A program made the translations under genes and the position numbers. Shown piece by piece: positions 14,311 through 21,880 of a DNA stretch of 22,980 nucleotides (the stretch's first letter is position 1; every line of letters begins with the position of its first letter). Source of the DNA: UBA2227 sp036677505. GTDB taxonomy: Bacteria > Bacillota_I > Bacilli_A > Erysipelotrichales > Erysipelotrichaceae. Below the pieces are notes generated by a model. It made no database searches. It saw only the letters and a program-made list of their open reading frames with translations, and had not been told where the DNA came from. The stretch is taken from the NCBI GenBank assembly GCA_036677505.1, contig JAVBWK010000024.1:1-22980 (forward strand). Reading direction: 5' to 3'.

Positions 14311-14669
14311 TGGGAGAATTTCTGGAAAAAATTGCTAAAAAATCTGCTTGGTTCGGTTTTTTGGTCGGACTGGTGTTATTGTTTTGGCGAGTGGAACTTG
14401 GGTTGGGTTTGTGGCTCGGAGTTTTTGTGGGTCAGGTTACCTTGCGGTTATCCGCATATTATTATGACCAAATGTTGTTTCAGGGTCAGTTCAAATGGAT
14501 GGGTTTTATCTTTTTTGCAGTGTTAAATTATGGTTTAATGGCATTAGCCCTGTACTTTGGTATAATTTTCACAAAAATATTCAACATATATATGGTAGCT
14601 GTTGGGTTGGTTATGGTAAAATACGGAGTATATGTGGAGCAGATCCACATATTTAAGCGAAAGGAGTGA
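14310..14669 (+). CDS. atpI: ATP synthase subunit I
   Basis: A 119-aa membrane protein with four hydrophobic segments, the usual layout of AtpI, which assists c-ring assembly and is not part of the final complex. The family is poorly conserved, so the call rests on size, helices and position between atpZ and atpB. The 3' end carries a perfect 9-bp inverted repeat (14630-14652) and a possible extended -10 (14614-14622). The stop is 7 nt before the atpB start. Confidence 0.8.
   Translation: MGEFLEKIAKKSAWFGFLVGLVLLFWRVELGLGLWLGVFVGQVTLRLSAYYYDQMLFQGQFKWMGFIFFAVLNYGLMALALYFGIIFTKIFNIYMVAVGLVMVKYGVYVEQIHIFKRKE
14614..14652 (+). promoter_or_regulatory. Possible internal promoter and 5' hairpin before atpB
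   Basis: TGGTAAAAT at 14614-14622 matches the murA extended -10, without a clear -35. The perfect 9-bp stem (14630-14638 with 14644-14652, 5-nt loop) begins about where transcription would start and ends 8 nt before the atpB ribosome site (14661). It could give atpB-atpC mRNA a protected 5' end. Confidence 0.35.
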
Positions 14670-14676
14670 TGCGGCG

Positions 14677-15390
14677 ATGATGGTCGGAATGCAGATTCAG
14701 ATTCAGGCAGAAGTATTTTCGATTTTGATCGTTACATCGATCATTCTTGCATTTATCTTCAGTGTGAATCGGGCTGTGAAGAAGGCAGATCCATTGGAGA
14801 AACCCAAAGGCTTAGTCCTCCTCGGTGTATTGTATGTGCAAATGATGTCGGGTATAACCCAGGGAAACATGGGTGCTAAAGCCGGACGGGTATATGCTCC
14901 ATACATCGGTTCACTAGCCTTGTATTTGTTTATAAGCAATATATCCGGATTGTTTGGGTTAGCCCCGCCAACGGCCAACTACAGCGTGACACTGACGTTA
15001 GCCCTTATTACCTTCATTATGATTCAGCGAACGGTATATATAACCGGCGGATTCAAACAGTTTTTCCACCGCTTTATCGAACCGTATCCGCCATTTATCG
15101 TCATGAATATATTCGGAACATTCGCTCCCTTGGTATCCATGTCTTTGCGTTTATTTGGAAACATTACCAGCGGGGGCATCATTATGGCTTTGCTTTATAC
15201 CTTTACCGGGTTTGTATCAAACTTCCTGATTGGCTTTATCCCCGTCATTGGACAGTTCGACTTTATCGGACCGGTGATTGCCCCGGCGCTGCATGCTTAC
15301 TTTGATGTATTTGTCGGATTTATTCAAATGTTTGTATTTATTTCATTGACTACGGTATTTATCGGGAATGAGCTTCCCGTAGAAGAATAA
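14677..15390 (+). CDS. atpB: ATP synthase Fo subunit a
   Basis: The a subunit forms the two half-channels that lead ions to and from the c ring. At 237 aa it is normal in length for Bacillota, with about five to six membrane helices. The essential Arg is in SLRLFGN, and the C-terminal helix shows APALHAYFDVFVGFIQ followed by FIGNELPVEE. ATG 14677 is preferred, 10 nt after AGGAG in the atpI end; 14680 and 14689 are also in frame. A GC-rich hairpin (15363-15379) lies in its last codons, before atpE. Confidence 0.95.
   Translation: MMVGMQIQIQAEVFSILIVTSIILAFIFSVNRAVKKADPLEKPKGLVLLGVLYVQMMSGITQGNMGAKAGRVYAPYIGSLALYLFISNISGLFGLAPPTANYSVTLTLALITFIMIQRTVYITGGFKQFFHRFIEPYPPFIVMNIFGTFAPLVSMSLRLFGNITSGGIIMALLYTFTGFVSNFLIGFIPVIGQFDFIGPVIAPALHAYFDVFVGFIQMFVFISLTTVFIGNELPVEE
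15363..15379 (+). promoter_or_regulatory. Hairpin at the atpB-atpE junction
   Basis: CGGGAA (15363-15368) and TTCCCG (15374-15379) form a 6-bp stem with a 5-nt loop, followed by an A-rich run with AAGGAG (15393-15398) ahead of atpE. It may stabilise or process mRNA upstream of the highly expressed c subunit. There is no T-run. Confidence 0.35.
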
Positions 15391-15407
15391 AAAAGGAGAA
15401 ACTATAT

Positions 15408-15641
15408 ATGGAACTCGCACGTGGATTAGTAGCTATTGGGGCTGGATTGGCCATCATGACCGGTATGATGACCGGTGCCGGACAGGGATATGCGGCTGGT
15501 AAAGCAGTTGAGGCTGTTGCACGCAATCCGGAAGCAGAAACCAAAATCCGTTCTATGCTGATTTTGGGTGGTGCTATCGCCGAAACCTGTGCTATTTACG
15601 GTATGCTTATTGCGTTCTTGTTAATGTTTGTATTCAACTGA
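15408..15641 (+). CDS. atpE: ATP synthase Fo subunit c
   Basis: A 77-aa helical hairpin that assembles into the rotor ring. The two membrane helices flank the polar loop with ARNPEAE (residues 38-44), and Glu59 is the ion-binding carboxylate. Gln26 (in GQGYAAGKAVE), Glu59, Thr60 and Tyr64 line up with Ilyobacter tartaricus Gln32, Glu65, Ser66 and Tyr70, the ligands and hydrogen-bond partner of the sodium-binding c ring, so Na+ coupling is plausible. Ile57 matches Val63, and Cys61 replaces Thr67, which there holds a water. The A-rich leader and strong ribosome site suit the high copy number of c. Confidence 0.96.
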   Translation: MELARGLVAIGAGLAIMTGMMTGAGQGYAAGKAVEAVARNPEAETKIRSMLILGGAIAETCAIYGMLIAFLLMFVFN

Positions 15642-15672
15642 GTTATCGTTTACCACTTGGAGGTGATGAGTT

Positions 15673-16179
15673 ATGATCGATATCGATATCATGGGGAAAT
15701 TATTTCCTGATCTTCGAACGATGTTGGTCCAATTAACGGCGACCGGCGTAATGTTTTATGCCTTTAAACGTTATTTATGGAAGCCGGTTTCAGAATATCT
15801 GGAAAGACGTGCTTTACATTCACAACAACAGATTGAGGAAGCTCGTATCTTGAAAGATGAAGCTGAACAAAGTCGGGAACAGGCGATTGCTGAGTTGCGT
15901 CATGCATCGGCAGAGGCCGTGAAGATTATCGAACGCGGAGTCAGCGAAGGAAAACGTATCAAGGATACGTTGGTTTCCGATGCCCGTAGGGAAGCGCAAC
16001 AGAAACTTGATACGGCCAGAAGACAAATCGAAGCTGAACGACTGGCGATGGAAAATGATATCCACCGTGAAATCGTTGATGTGGCATTGCTGGCGGCCGG
16101 GAAGCTGATGGAAGATCGTATCTCCGAATCTACGGATCGTCTGGCTGTTGAAAAGTTCGTTAAGGAAGCTGTCAACTGA
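15673..16179 (+). CDS. atpF: ATP synthase Fo subunit b
   Basis: A 168-aa stator protein with one N-terminal membrane helix (about residues 17-36) and a long charged helix rich in Ala, Glu, Arg and Gln that forms the right-handed coiled coil of the b dimer. The C-terminal part (LLAAGKLMEDRIS) contacts subunit delta. GGAGGTGATG precedes the ATG. Its stop overlaps atpH by one base (TGATG). Confidence 0.94.
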   Translation: MIDIDIMGKLFPDLRTMLVQLTATGVMFYAFKRYLWKPVSEYLERRALHSQQQIEEARILKDEAEQSREQAIAELRHASAEAVKIIERGVSEGKRIKDTLVSDARREAQQKLDTARRQIEAERLAMENDIHREIVDVALLAAGKLMEDRISESTDRLAVEKFVKEAVN

Positions 16180-16718
16180 TGGAAAAGGTCGCGAGCAGAT
16201 ATGCGCAGGCCCTTTTTGAGTTAGCTTGCGAGTCAGAAAAGGTAGATCTCTGGCAACGTCAAATGCAATTGATTCACCAGACCTTTCAACAAGATCCTCA
16301 GATTGGAAATTTCTTTGGTCATATCCGGGTTGAAGCGGCGCACAAAAAAGAAATCGTCAAGCAAATTTTTACGGGCAAGGTCGACAGACAACTGATAAAC
16401 TTCTTTTGTCTGCTCATCGATAAACGACGCGTCCGATTGTTTGAGGAGATTGCGAAAGAATTTCACGTCATGTGCAATTTGAGCAAAGGTATCAAAGAAG
16501 GCATCGTTTATTCGACGCGTCCGCTCGATCGCGAAGAAATTCAACGCATCGAACAGTCGGTTTCGCAAAAGATGAATCTGAATGTGGAACTTACCAACAA
16601 AATAGATCCGCAGTTGTTATCCGGTGTTCGTGTTATCGTCGATGATATCGTCATGGATGGCTCACTGAGAAACAGAATCGATAGCTTGCGGCAAGAGTTA
16701 TTGAAAGGAAGCAGGTGA
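16179..16718 (+). CDS. atpH: ATP synthase F1 subunit delta
   Basis: A 179-aa subunit joining the b dimer to the top of F1. It starts KVASRYAQALFELA, the family signature, and ends with DPQLLSGVRVIVDD followed by a helix near residues 160-179. Order atpF-atpH-atpA matches Bacillus. The start overlaps atpF by one base, so coupling keeps the stator subunits in proportion. Confidence 0.95.
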   Translation: MEKVASRYAQALFELACESEKVDLWQRQMQLIHQTFQQDPQIGNFFGHIRVEAAHKKEIVKQIFTGKVDRQLINFFCLLIDKRRVRLFEEIAKEFHVMCNLSKGIKEGIVYSTRPLDREEIQRIEQSVSQKMNLNVELTNKIDPQLLSGVRVIVDDIVMDGSLRNRIDSLRQELLKGSR

Positions 16719-16722
16719 AGTT

Positions 16723-18243
16723 ATGGAATTAAGACCTGAAGAAATAAGTGCCTTAATTAAAGATCAGATAAAGAACTATGAGAGCCGGTTAGAAGCCAAT
16801 GATGTCGGATATGTCATCAGTGTCGGCGATGGTATCGCTTTATTGCACGGTTTAAATAATGCGATGGCCGGGGAGTTGCTGGCTTTTCCCAATGATGTCG
16901 TCGGGATGGTTTTGAACTTGGAAGAAGATCATGTCGGTGCCGTATTGATCGGATCTGACAGTCTGATCAAAGAAGGCGATGAAGTGCGTCGTACCGGACG
17001 TATCGTTGAAGTTCCAGTCGGAGATGAAATGCTTGGACGTGTCGTTAACGCATTAGGTGTTCCTATCGATGGCGGTCCGGCATTATTGACCAAGAAATTC
17101 AGACCGGTCGAACGTGTGGCACCGGGCGTCATGACACGTAAATCCGTTCATCAGCCGGTTCAGACCGGATTAAAAATCGTCGACTCGATGATTCCGATCG
17201 GACGCGGTCAACGTGAGTTGATCATCGGCGACCGTCAGACCGGGAAGACAGCGTTAGCCATCGATACGATCATTAATCAGCACGATCAGAACATGTTATG
17301 CATTTATGTCGCCATCGGCCAAAAAGCATCGACTGTCGCTCAAATCGTTGAGAAACTGCGTCATCATGATGCGATGAAATATACGACGATCGTAGCTGCG
17401 ACAGCTTCTGAAATGGCTCCTTTGCAATACATTGCACCTTACGCAGGCTGTGCGATTGGTGAAGAATGGATGGAACAAGGGAAAGATGTACTGATCATTT
17501 ATGATGATCTTTCGAAACATGCGGTCGCTTATCGTACGATGTCATTATTGTTGCGCCGTCCGCCGGGACGCGAAGCTTATCCGGGGGATGTCTTTTACTT
17601 GCATTCCCGCCTGCTTGAACGAGCCGCAAAACTTAATGAAAACTATGGCAGCGGATCATTGACGGCATTGCCGATCATTGAGACTTTAGCCGGAGATATC
17701 AGCGCTTATATTCCTACCAATGTAATTTCGATTACGGATGGCCAGTTATTTTTACAAACGGAACTCTTTAACTCCGGTGTCCGTCCGGCTGTCGACAGCG
17801 GTCTGTCTGTTTCACGGGTAGGATCTGCTGCGCAGACCAAAGCGATGAAACAGGTCGCCGGTTCACTGAAACTGGAACTGGCTCAATATCGTGAATTACT
17901 GGCATTTGCTCAGTTCGGTTCCGACTTGGACAGTGCCACCAAACGGGTCATTGATCATGGGGCACGACTGACTGAGCTGCTTAAACAAGGACAGTATGTA
18001 CCAATGACATTGGCAGAGGAAGTTCTTTCGCTTTACAGCGCTAAACACCGTTTCTTGGAAACGTTAGAAGTTTCTGATATCAAGAAATTCGAAGCTGAGA
18101 TGCATGTGTATTTCAAACAGGAACATCCGGAAATCGTTACTGAGATCAATGATAAGAAGATTATTTCTGATGATTTGAACGGGCGGATGATGTCAGCAAT
18201 GAAAACTTTTGTAGGTCTGTTTAAGAAAATGAAAGGTGCTTAA
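16723..18243 (+). CDS. atpA: ATP synthase F1 subunit alpha
   Basis: A 506-aa non-catalytic nucleotide-binding subunit. The Walker A motif GDRQTGKT is at 169-176, the Walker B stretch ends in LIIYDD, and SVSRVGSAAQ carries the arginine finger that completes the catalytic site on beta. The N-terminal beta-barrel starts around residue 25 (DVGYVISVGDGIA). AGGTGAAG precedes the ATG by 4-5 nt. Length and motifs are all typical. Confidence 0.98.
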   Translation: MELRPEEISALIKDQIKNYESRLEANDVGYVISVGDGIALLHGLNNAMAGELLAFPNDVVGMVLNLEEDHVGAVLIGSDSLIKEGDEVRRTGRIVEVPVGDEMLGRVVNALGVPIDGGPALLTKKFRPVERVAPGVMTRKSVHQPVQTGLKIVDSMIPIGRGQRELIIGDRQTGKTALAIDTIINQHDQNMLCIYVAIGQKASTVAQIVEKLRHHDAMKYTTIVAATASEMAPLQYIAPYAGCAIGEEWMEQGKDVLIIYDDLSKHAVAYRTMSLLLRRPPGREAYPGDVFYLHSRLLERAAKLNENYGSGSLTALPIIETLAGDISAYIPTNVISITDGQLFLQTELFNSGVRPAVDSGLSVSRVGSAAQTKAMKQVAGSLKLELAQYRELLAFAQFGSDLDSATKRVIDHGARLTELLKQGQYVPMTLAEEVLSLYSAKHRFLETLEVSDIKKFEAEMHVYFKQEHPEIVTEINDKKIISDDLNGRMMSAMKTFVGLFKKMKGA

Positions 18244-18245
18244 TC

Positions 18246-19088
18246 ATGGCTACCGGTAAGCAAGCCATTAAGAGGCGGATCCGCTCGGTCGAGGCTACCA
18301 AAAAAATTACCCAAGCCATGGAGTTGATTGCCACCAGCAAGCTGAAACGACAAAAAGAAAAGATGGAGCAGAATCGCGAGTATGCCCATGTAATGAAAAA
18401 CATGGTCACCAAGATTTTATCCACATCTTATGTCGACGATGTCGTTTGGATGAAAAAGCAACCTGACACTCGGCCTTTGACGATTGTATTTACTTCAGAT
18501 TTGGGACTGTGCGGCGGATATAATTCAAATATGCTGCGATTTTTCAAGCAGAAGGTCGATCCGAGGCATCCGGTACTTCTGATTGGATTGAAGGGATATT
18601 CTTGGCTTAAAAACCGAAATTTCAATTTGATGAGTCAGCTGATGAAGAGTGATGACCTGAGCTTTCAGGAAATCAGCACGGTCGTCAATAAAGCACTGAA
18701 CTTATACGAACGTGGTGAAGTCACCAGTATCAATGTATTATTCACGCATTTTGTCAATTCGGTCATGTTTGAGCCGAAGATGATCAAATTGTTGCCGGTG
18801 GAAGAGGATTTATCGGTAACGGAAGAGTCACGTGTAGAAACGATTTTTGAACCGAGCGGTTCATCAATCTTGAATTACTTAATACCGATGTATGTCCGGT
18901 CAGTCACTTACAGCTGTTGGCTGGAAACCAAAACCAGTGAACAGGCATCGCGGCGCATGGCTATGGAAAGTGCGACAGACAATGCCGAGGAAATTATTGA
19001 TAAGTTAGTATTGCAATACAATCAGTCGCGTCAGGCAGCGATCACTCAGGAAATTTCTGAAATCGTGGCTGGAGCAGATGCACTGTAA
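18246..19088 (+). CDS. atpG: ATP synthase F1 subunit gamma
   Basis: A 280-aa central shaft subunit. The N-terminal helix (IKRRIRSVEATKKITQAMELIATSKL) and C-terminal helix (RRMAMESATDNAEEIIDKL) form the coiled coil inside the alpha-beta ring, and FTSDLGLCGGYNSN lies in the globular domain. It starts 2 nt after atpA and shares its final base with a possible upstream start of atpD. Confidence 0.97.
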   Translation: MATGKQAIKRRIRSVEATKKITQAMELIATSKLKRQKEKMEQNREYAHVMKNMVTKILSTSYVDDVVWMKKQPDTRPLTIVFTSDLGLCGGYNSNMLRFFKQKVDPRHPVLLIGLKGYSWLKNRNFNLMSQLMKSDDLSFQEISTVVNKALNLYERGEVTSINVLFTHFVNSVMFEPKMIKLLPVEEDLSVTEESRVETIFEPSGSSILNYLIPMYVRSVTYSCWLETKTSEQASRRMAMESATDNAEEIIDKLVLQYNQSRQAAITQEISEIVAGADAL

Positions 19089-19099
19089 TGGAGGGTTAT

Positions 19100-20500
19100 A
19101 TGGATAAAAACAACGGGAAACTGTTACAAATCATCGGTCCGGTCGTAGACATTCGCTTTAGCAGTAAGCAGTTGCCGGCTTTGTACAACGCCATCGACAT
19201 TCCTTTGAAGGTGGGAAAACTGGTGGTCGAGGTTGCTCAGCACGTCGGTGATGATGTCGTCCGCTGTATCGCTATGGGTTCAACCGACGGATTAGTTCGC
19301 GGCATGGAAGCAATCGATACCGGTAAGGCGATTTCAGTTCCGGTAGGGAAAGAAATTTTGGGCAGAATGTTTAATGTTTTGGGAGATCCGATTGATGGCA
19401 TGGATGAAATCAGTTCTGATGTCAAGCGCGATCCGATTCATCGTCTTGCCCCATCCTTTGAACAACAACAAACCAGTGCTGAGATCTTAGAAACCGGAAT
19501 CAAGGTCATTGACCTGTTATGTCCGTATGCCAAAGGCGGTAAGATCGGCTTGTTCGGCGGTGCCGGCGTCGGTAAGACCGTGGTTATGCAGGAACTGATT
19601 CATAACATCGCCAAGGAGCACGGCGGCTTATCCGTTGTGGCCGGTGTCGGTGAGAGAACCCGTGAAGGTAATGACCTGTATCATGAAATGAATGATTCAG
19701 GTGTATTGAATAAGACCGTGTTGGTATATGGTCAGATGAATGAATCTCCAGGTGCACGTATGCGCGTCGCATTATCGGGTTTGACGATGGCTGAGCACTA
19801 CCGTGATGTCGATCATCAGGATGTTCTGTTATTTATTGATAATATTTTCCGCTTTACTCAAGCGGGTTCTGAGGTTTCGGCGCTGTTGGGGCGCATGCCT
19901 TCAGCTGTCGGTTATCAGCCGACACTGGCAACCGAAATGGGACAGTTACAAGAGCGTATTACCTCGACGAAAAACGGATCGATCACATCGGTTCAGGCAA
20001 TTTATGTACCTGCGGATGACTTGACTGACCCGGCACCGGCGACGGCATTTACTCACTTGGATGCAAAGACCGTTCTTGATCGTAATATTGCGGCTTTGGG
20101 TATTTATCCGGCGGTCGATCCGTTGGAATCAACCAGCCGTATGCTGGATCCGCTGGTAGTCGGAGATGAGCACTATGAAGTTGCCCGCGGCGTTCAGTCA
20201 TTGTTGCAGCGGTATAAAGAACTTCAGGATATTATTGCAATCTTAGGTATGGATGAACTCTCCGAAGAAGATAAAGTGATTGTCAACCGTGCACGCAGAA
20301 TTCGTAATTTTCTGTCACAGCCGTTCCATGTTGCGGAACAGTTTAACGGAATTCCCGGAACATACGTTCCATTGGAAGAAACCGTTCGCAGTTTCCGTGA
20401 GATTTTGGATGGCTGTGCCGATGAACTGCCGGAACAGGCATTTATGTATGTAAGTACGATTGAAGGCGCATTTGATAAAGCTAAAGGATTAGGTAAGTAA
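19100..20500 (+). CDS. atpD: ATP synthase F1 subunit beta
   Basis: The 466-aa catalytic subunit. Walker A GGAGVGKT is at 153-160, followed by GERTREGNDLY with the catalytic Glu, FIDNIFRFTQAGSEVSALLGRMPSAVGYQPTL, and the DELSEED lever (here MDELSEEDK). ATG 19100 has GGAGGG 4 nt before it; an ATG at 19088, overlapping the atpG stop, would add four residues but would put the ribosome site inside the coding sequence. Everything points to a functional enzyme. Confidence 0.98.
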   Translation: MDKNNGKLLQIIGPVVDIRFSSKQLPALYNAIDIPLKVGKLVVEVAQHVGDDVVRCIAMGSTDGLVRGMEAIDTGKAISVPVGKEILGRMFNVLGDPIDGMDEISSDVKRDPIHRLAPSFEQQQTSAEILETGIKVIDLLCPYAKGGKIGLFGGAGVGKTVVMQELIHNIAKEHGGLSVVAGVGERTREGNDLYHEMNDSGVLNKTVLVYGQMNESPGARMRVALSGLTMAEHYRDVDHQDVLLFIDNIFRFTQAGSEVSALLGRMPSAVGYQPTLATEMGQLQERITSTKNGSITSVQAIYVPADDLTDPAPATAFTHLDAKTVLDRNIAALGIYPAVDPLESTSRMLDPLVVGDEHYEVARGVQSLLQRYKELQDIIAILGMDELSEEDKVIVNRARRIRNFLSQPFHVAEQFNGIPGTYVPLEETVRSFREILDGCADELPEQAFMYVSTIEGAFDKAKGLGK

Positions 20501-20501
20501 G

Positions 20502-20891
20502 ATGTTTACCGTTCGTATCGTTACTCCGCGAGGATTGTATCGCGAATTAAAGACATCGATCCTCAATGTGGTTTCAACGGAAGGGCAGTTGGGCATCTTA
20601 CGCAATCACATGCCTTTGGTGGCAATCTTGATGATTTCGATGTTGACAACTGTGGAAGAAGACGGGCGCCATCGCTATGCTATTTCCGGTGGCACGCTTT
20701 ATTTCAAAGATAATGTTGCGACAATCATGACTGATGCGGTCGAGCGCAGCGATGAAATCGACATCGAGCGGGCTCAGCGGGCAAAACAGCGGGCTGAAGA
20801 GCGTCTGAAAACGCAAGCCGAAGAACAAGATCTTATCAGAGCGCAAATTGCTTTACAGAGAGCACTCAATCGAATCAATACAGCGAAATAG
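20502..20891 (+). CDS. atpC: ATP synthase F1 subunit epsilon
   Basis: A 129-aa subunit with the N-terminal beta sandwich (EGQLGILRNHMPLVA) and two C-terminal helices. The segment IDIERAQRA matches the I/L-D-x-x-R-A motif that binds ATP in Bacillus PS3 epsilon, so ATP-regulated inhibition of hydrolysis is plausible. It starts one base after atpD, and the operon terminator begins at its stop codon. Confidence 0.95.
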   Translation: MFTVRIVTPRGLYRELKTSILNVVSTEGQLGILRNHMPLVAILMISMLTTVEEDGRHRYAISGGTLYFKDNVATIMTDAVERSDEIDIERAQRAKQRAEERLKTQAEEQDLIRAQIALQRALNRINTAK

Positions 20892-20921
20892 CAGCGCATT
20901 TGCGCTGCTTGCTTTATTTTT
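20890..20921 (+). terminator. Terminator of the atp operon
   Basis: AGCAGCGC (20890-20897) pairs with GCGCTGCT (20902-20909), then TGCTTTATTTTT. The stem takes in the last bases of the atpC stop. The T tract is interrupted, so some read-through to the next genes is possible. Confidence 0.75.
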
Positions 20922-20922
20922 G

Positions 20923-20928
20923 TATAAG
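20923..20928 (+). promoter_or_regulatory. Weak -10 box before the CPBP gene
   Basis: TATAAG lies just after the atp terminator and 15 nt before the start. A -35 at 17 nt would fall in the terminator stem (TTGCGC), a poor match. The gene may instead depend on read-through. Confidence 0.25.
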
Positions 20929-20943
20929 AAACAGGGGGTATTT

Positions 20944-21603
20944 ATGAAAAAGTATCAAAAAATCATGGTTACAATTATCATCGGTTGTATTGTCATGGCT
21001 GTTACAGATGGTTTGTGGCAACCGGGATATGCGGTTAAGTCGGGAGTAAAAGTATTGTTTTTTCTTGGATTACCCATGATCTTTCTAAGAAATGAGTTAA
21101 ATGCAAAGCTTCTCGGGTTTCGAAAACAAATGTTACCAAAATTGATTATCTTGGGTCTTGGGATTTATGTTTTTATATTAGCCGCTTATTTTGTTCTTGG
21201 CCCTTTCTTCGATTTCTCAGCTGTCGTCGGCGGACTTGAGGATCAGTTAGGAGTCAATGCCGGAAACTTCATTTTTGTAGCAATCTATATTTCATTTGCC
21301 AATTCTCTGTTGGAGGAGTATTTTTTCAGAGGTATCGCCTTTATCGAACTTAAACAAGTGACTTCACGGAAATTTGCTTATCGATTCAGCGCCTGGATGT
21401 TTGCACTGTATCATGTGGCCATGCTGATTGGTTTGTTTGACTGGTATCTGATTGTCCTTTTACTCATTGCTCTTGTTATCGGCGGCTACATCTTCAATTA
21501 TATCAATGAAAAAGAATCATCCATTTTGGCTTCGTGGACCGTCCATTTGTTCGCCAATCTGGCAATCAATACGGTTGGTCTGATACTGTTTGGCATCTTG
21601 TAA
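20944..21603 (+). CDS. CPBP family intramembrane metalloprotease
   Basis: A 219-aa membrane protein with about six to seven helices. It carries the CPBP (CAAX protease/bacteriocin-processing, Abi) motifs: EEYFFR (EExxxR) near residue 123, FALYH (FxxxH) near 156 and HLFAN (HxxxN) near 198, the glutamate and histidine set of Rce1-like proteases. Bacterial members process peptides, confer self-immunity to bacteriocins, or act in signalling; no bacteriocin gene is near. ATG 20944 follows AGGGGGT. An earlier in-frame start would run back through atpC and its terminator. It is followed after 11 nt by a DUF1146 gene. Confidence 0.82.
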   Translation: MKKYQKIMVTIIIGCIVMAVTDGLWQPGYAVKSGVKVLFFLGLPMIFLRNELNAKLLGFRKQMLPKLIILGLGIYVFILAAYFVLGPFFDFSAVVGGLEDQLGVNAGNFIFVAIYISFANSLLEEYFFRGIAFIELKQVTSRKFAYRFSAWMFALYHVAMLIGLFDWYLIVLLLIALVIGGYIFNYINEKESSILASWTVHLFANLAINTVGLILFGIL

Positions 21604-21614
21604 AGGAGGAAGTT

Positions 21615-21809
21615 ATGTCAGAGACTATTACCCGCATTTTGTTGCATATGTTCACATTCTTTTTGGCCATGGGAGGATTAAGCAGTGTTGATTTTAACCG
21701 ATTTCTGAAAAAGAATAAGGTTATGGAAGCGCAAATCCTGTATATATCTTTGGCTATGATCATGGCTTACGGCATGGCACAGTTTCTTCTGGCCTTATTG
21801 TGGAATTAA
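21615..21809 (+). CDS. ywzB: DUF1146/YwzB family small membrane protein
   Basis: A 64-aa protein with two hydrophobic helices (about residues 5-21 and 42-62) separated by a basic loop, DFNRFLKKNKVMEAQ. The loop and second helix resemble B. subtilis YwzB (KVVQARILYILL), which also lies between the atp operon and the murAA/mbl region, so position supports the call. Function is unknown. GGAGGAAG precedes ATG 21615. No terminator is visible after it before the mbl promoter. Confidence 0.75.
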   Translation: MSETITRILLHMFTFFLAMGGLSSVDFNRFLKKNKVMEAQILYISLAMIMAYGMAQFLLALLWN

Positions 21810-21839
21810 AGTGAAAATTGGTCTGGCTTAGTTTTTTTG

Positions 21840-21848
21840 TGTTATAAT
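21840..21848 (+). promoter_or_regulatory. mbl promoter
   Basis: TGTTATAAT is a perfect extended -10. The best -35 (TTGGTC, 21818-21823) is 19 nt away, a little long, which the extended element could offset. Transcription would begin near 21855, giving a 26-nt leader with GGGAGG. Confidence 0.65.
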
Positions 21849-21880
21849 ATCGGTGCTTGACTGCATGGGAGGTTTTTTAT

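Noticed and set aside
14632..14676. Longer atpB beginning inside atpI
   Set aside because: The upstream ATG lies in the 9-bp hairpin and has no ribosome site; AGGAG points to 14677.
20848..20943. Longer CPBP protein beginning inside atpC
   Set aside because: It would translate the atp terminator hairpin; AGGGGGT and ATG 20944 give the standard membrane-protein start.
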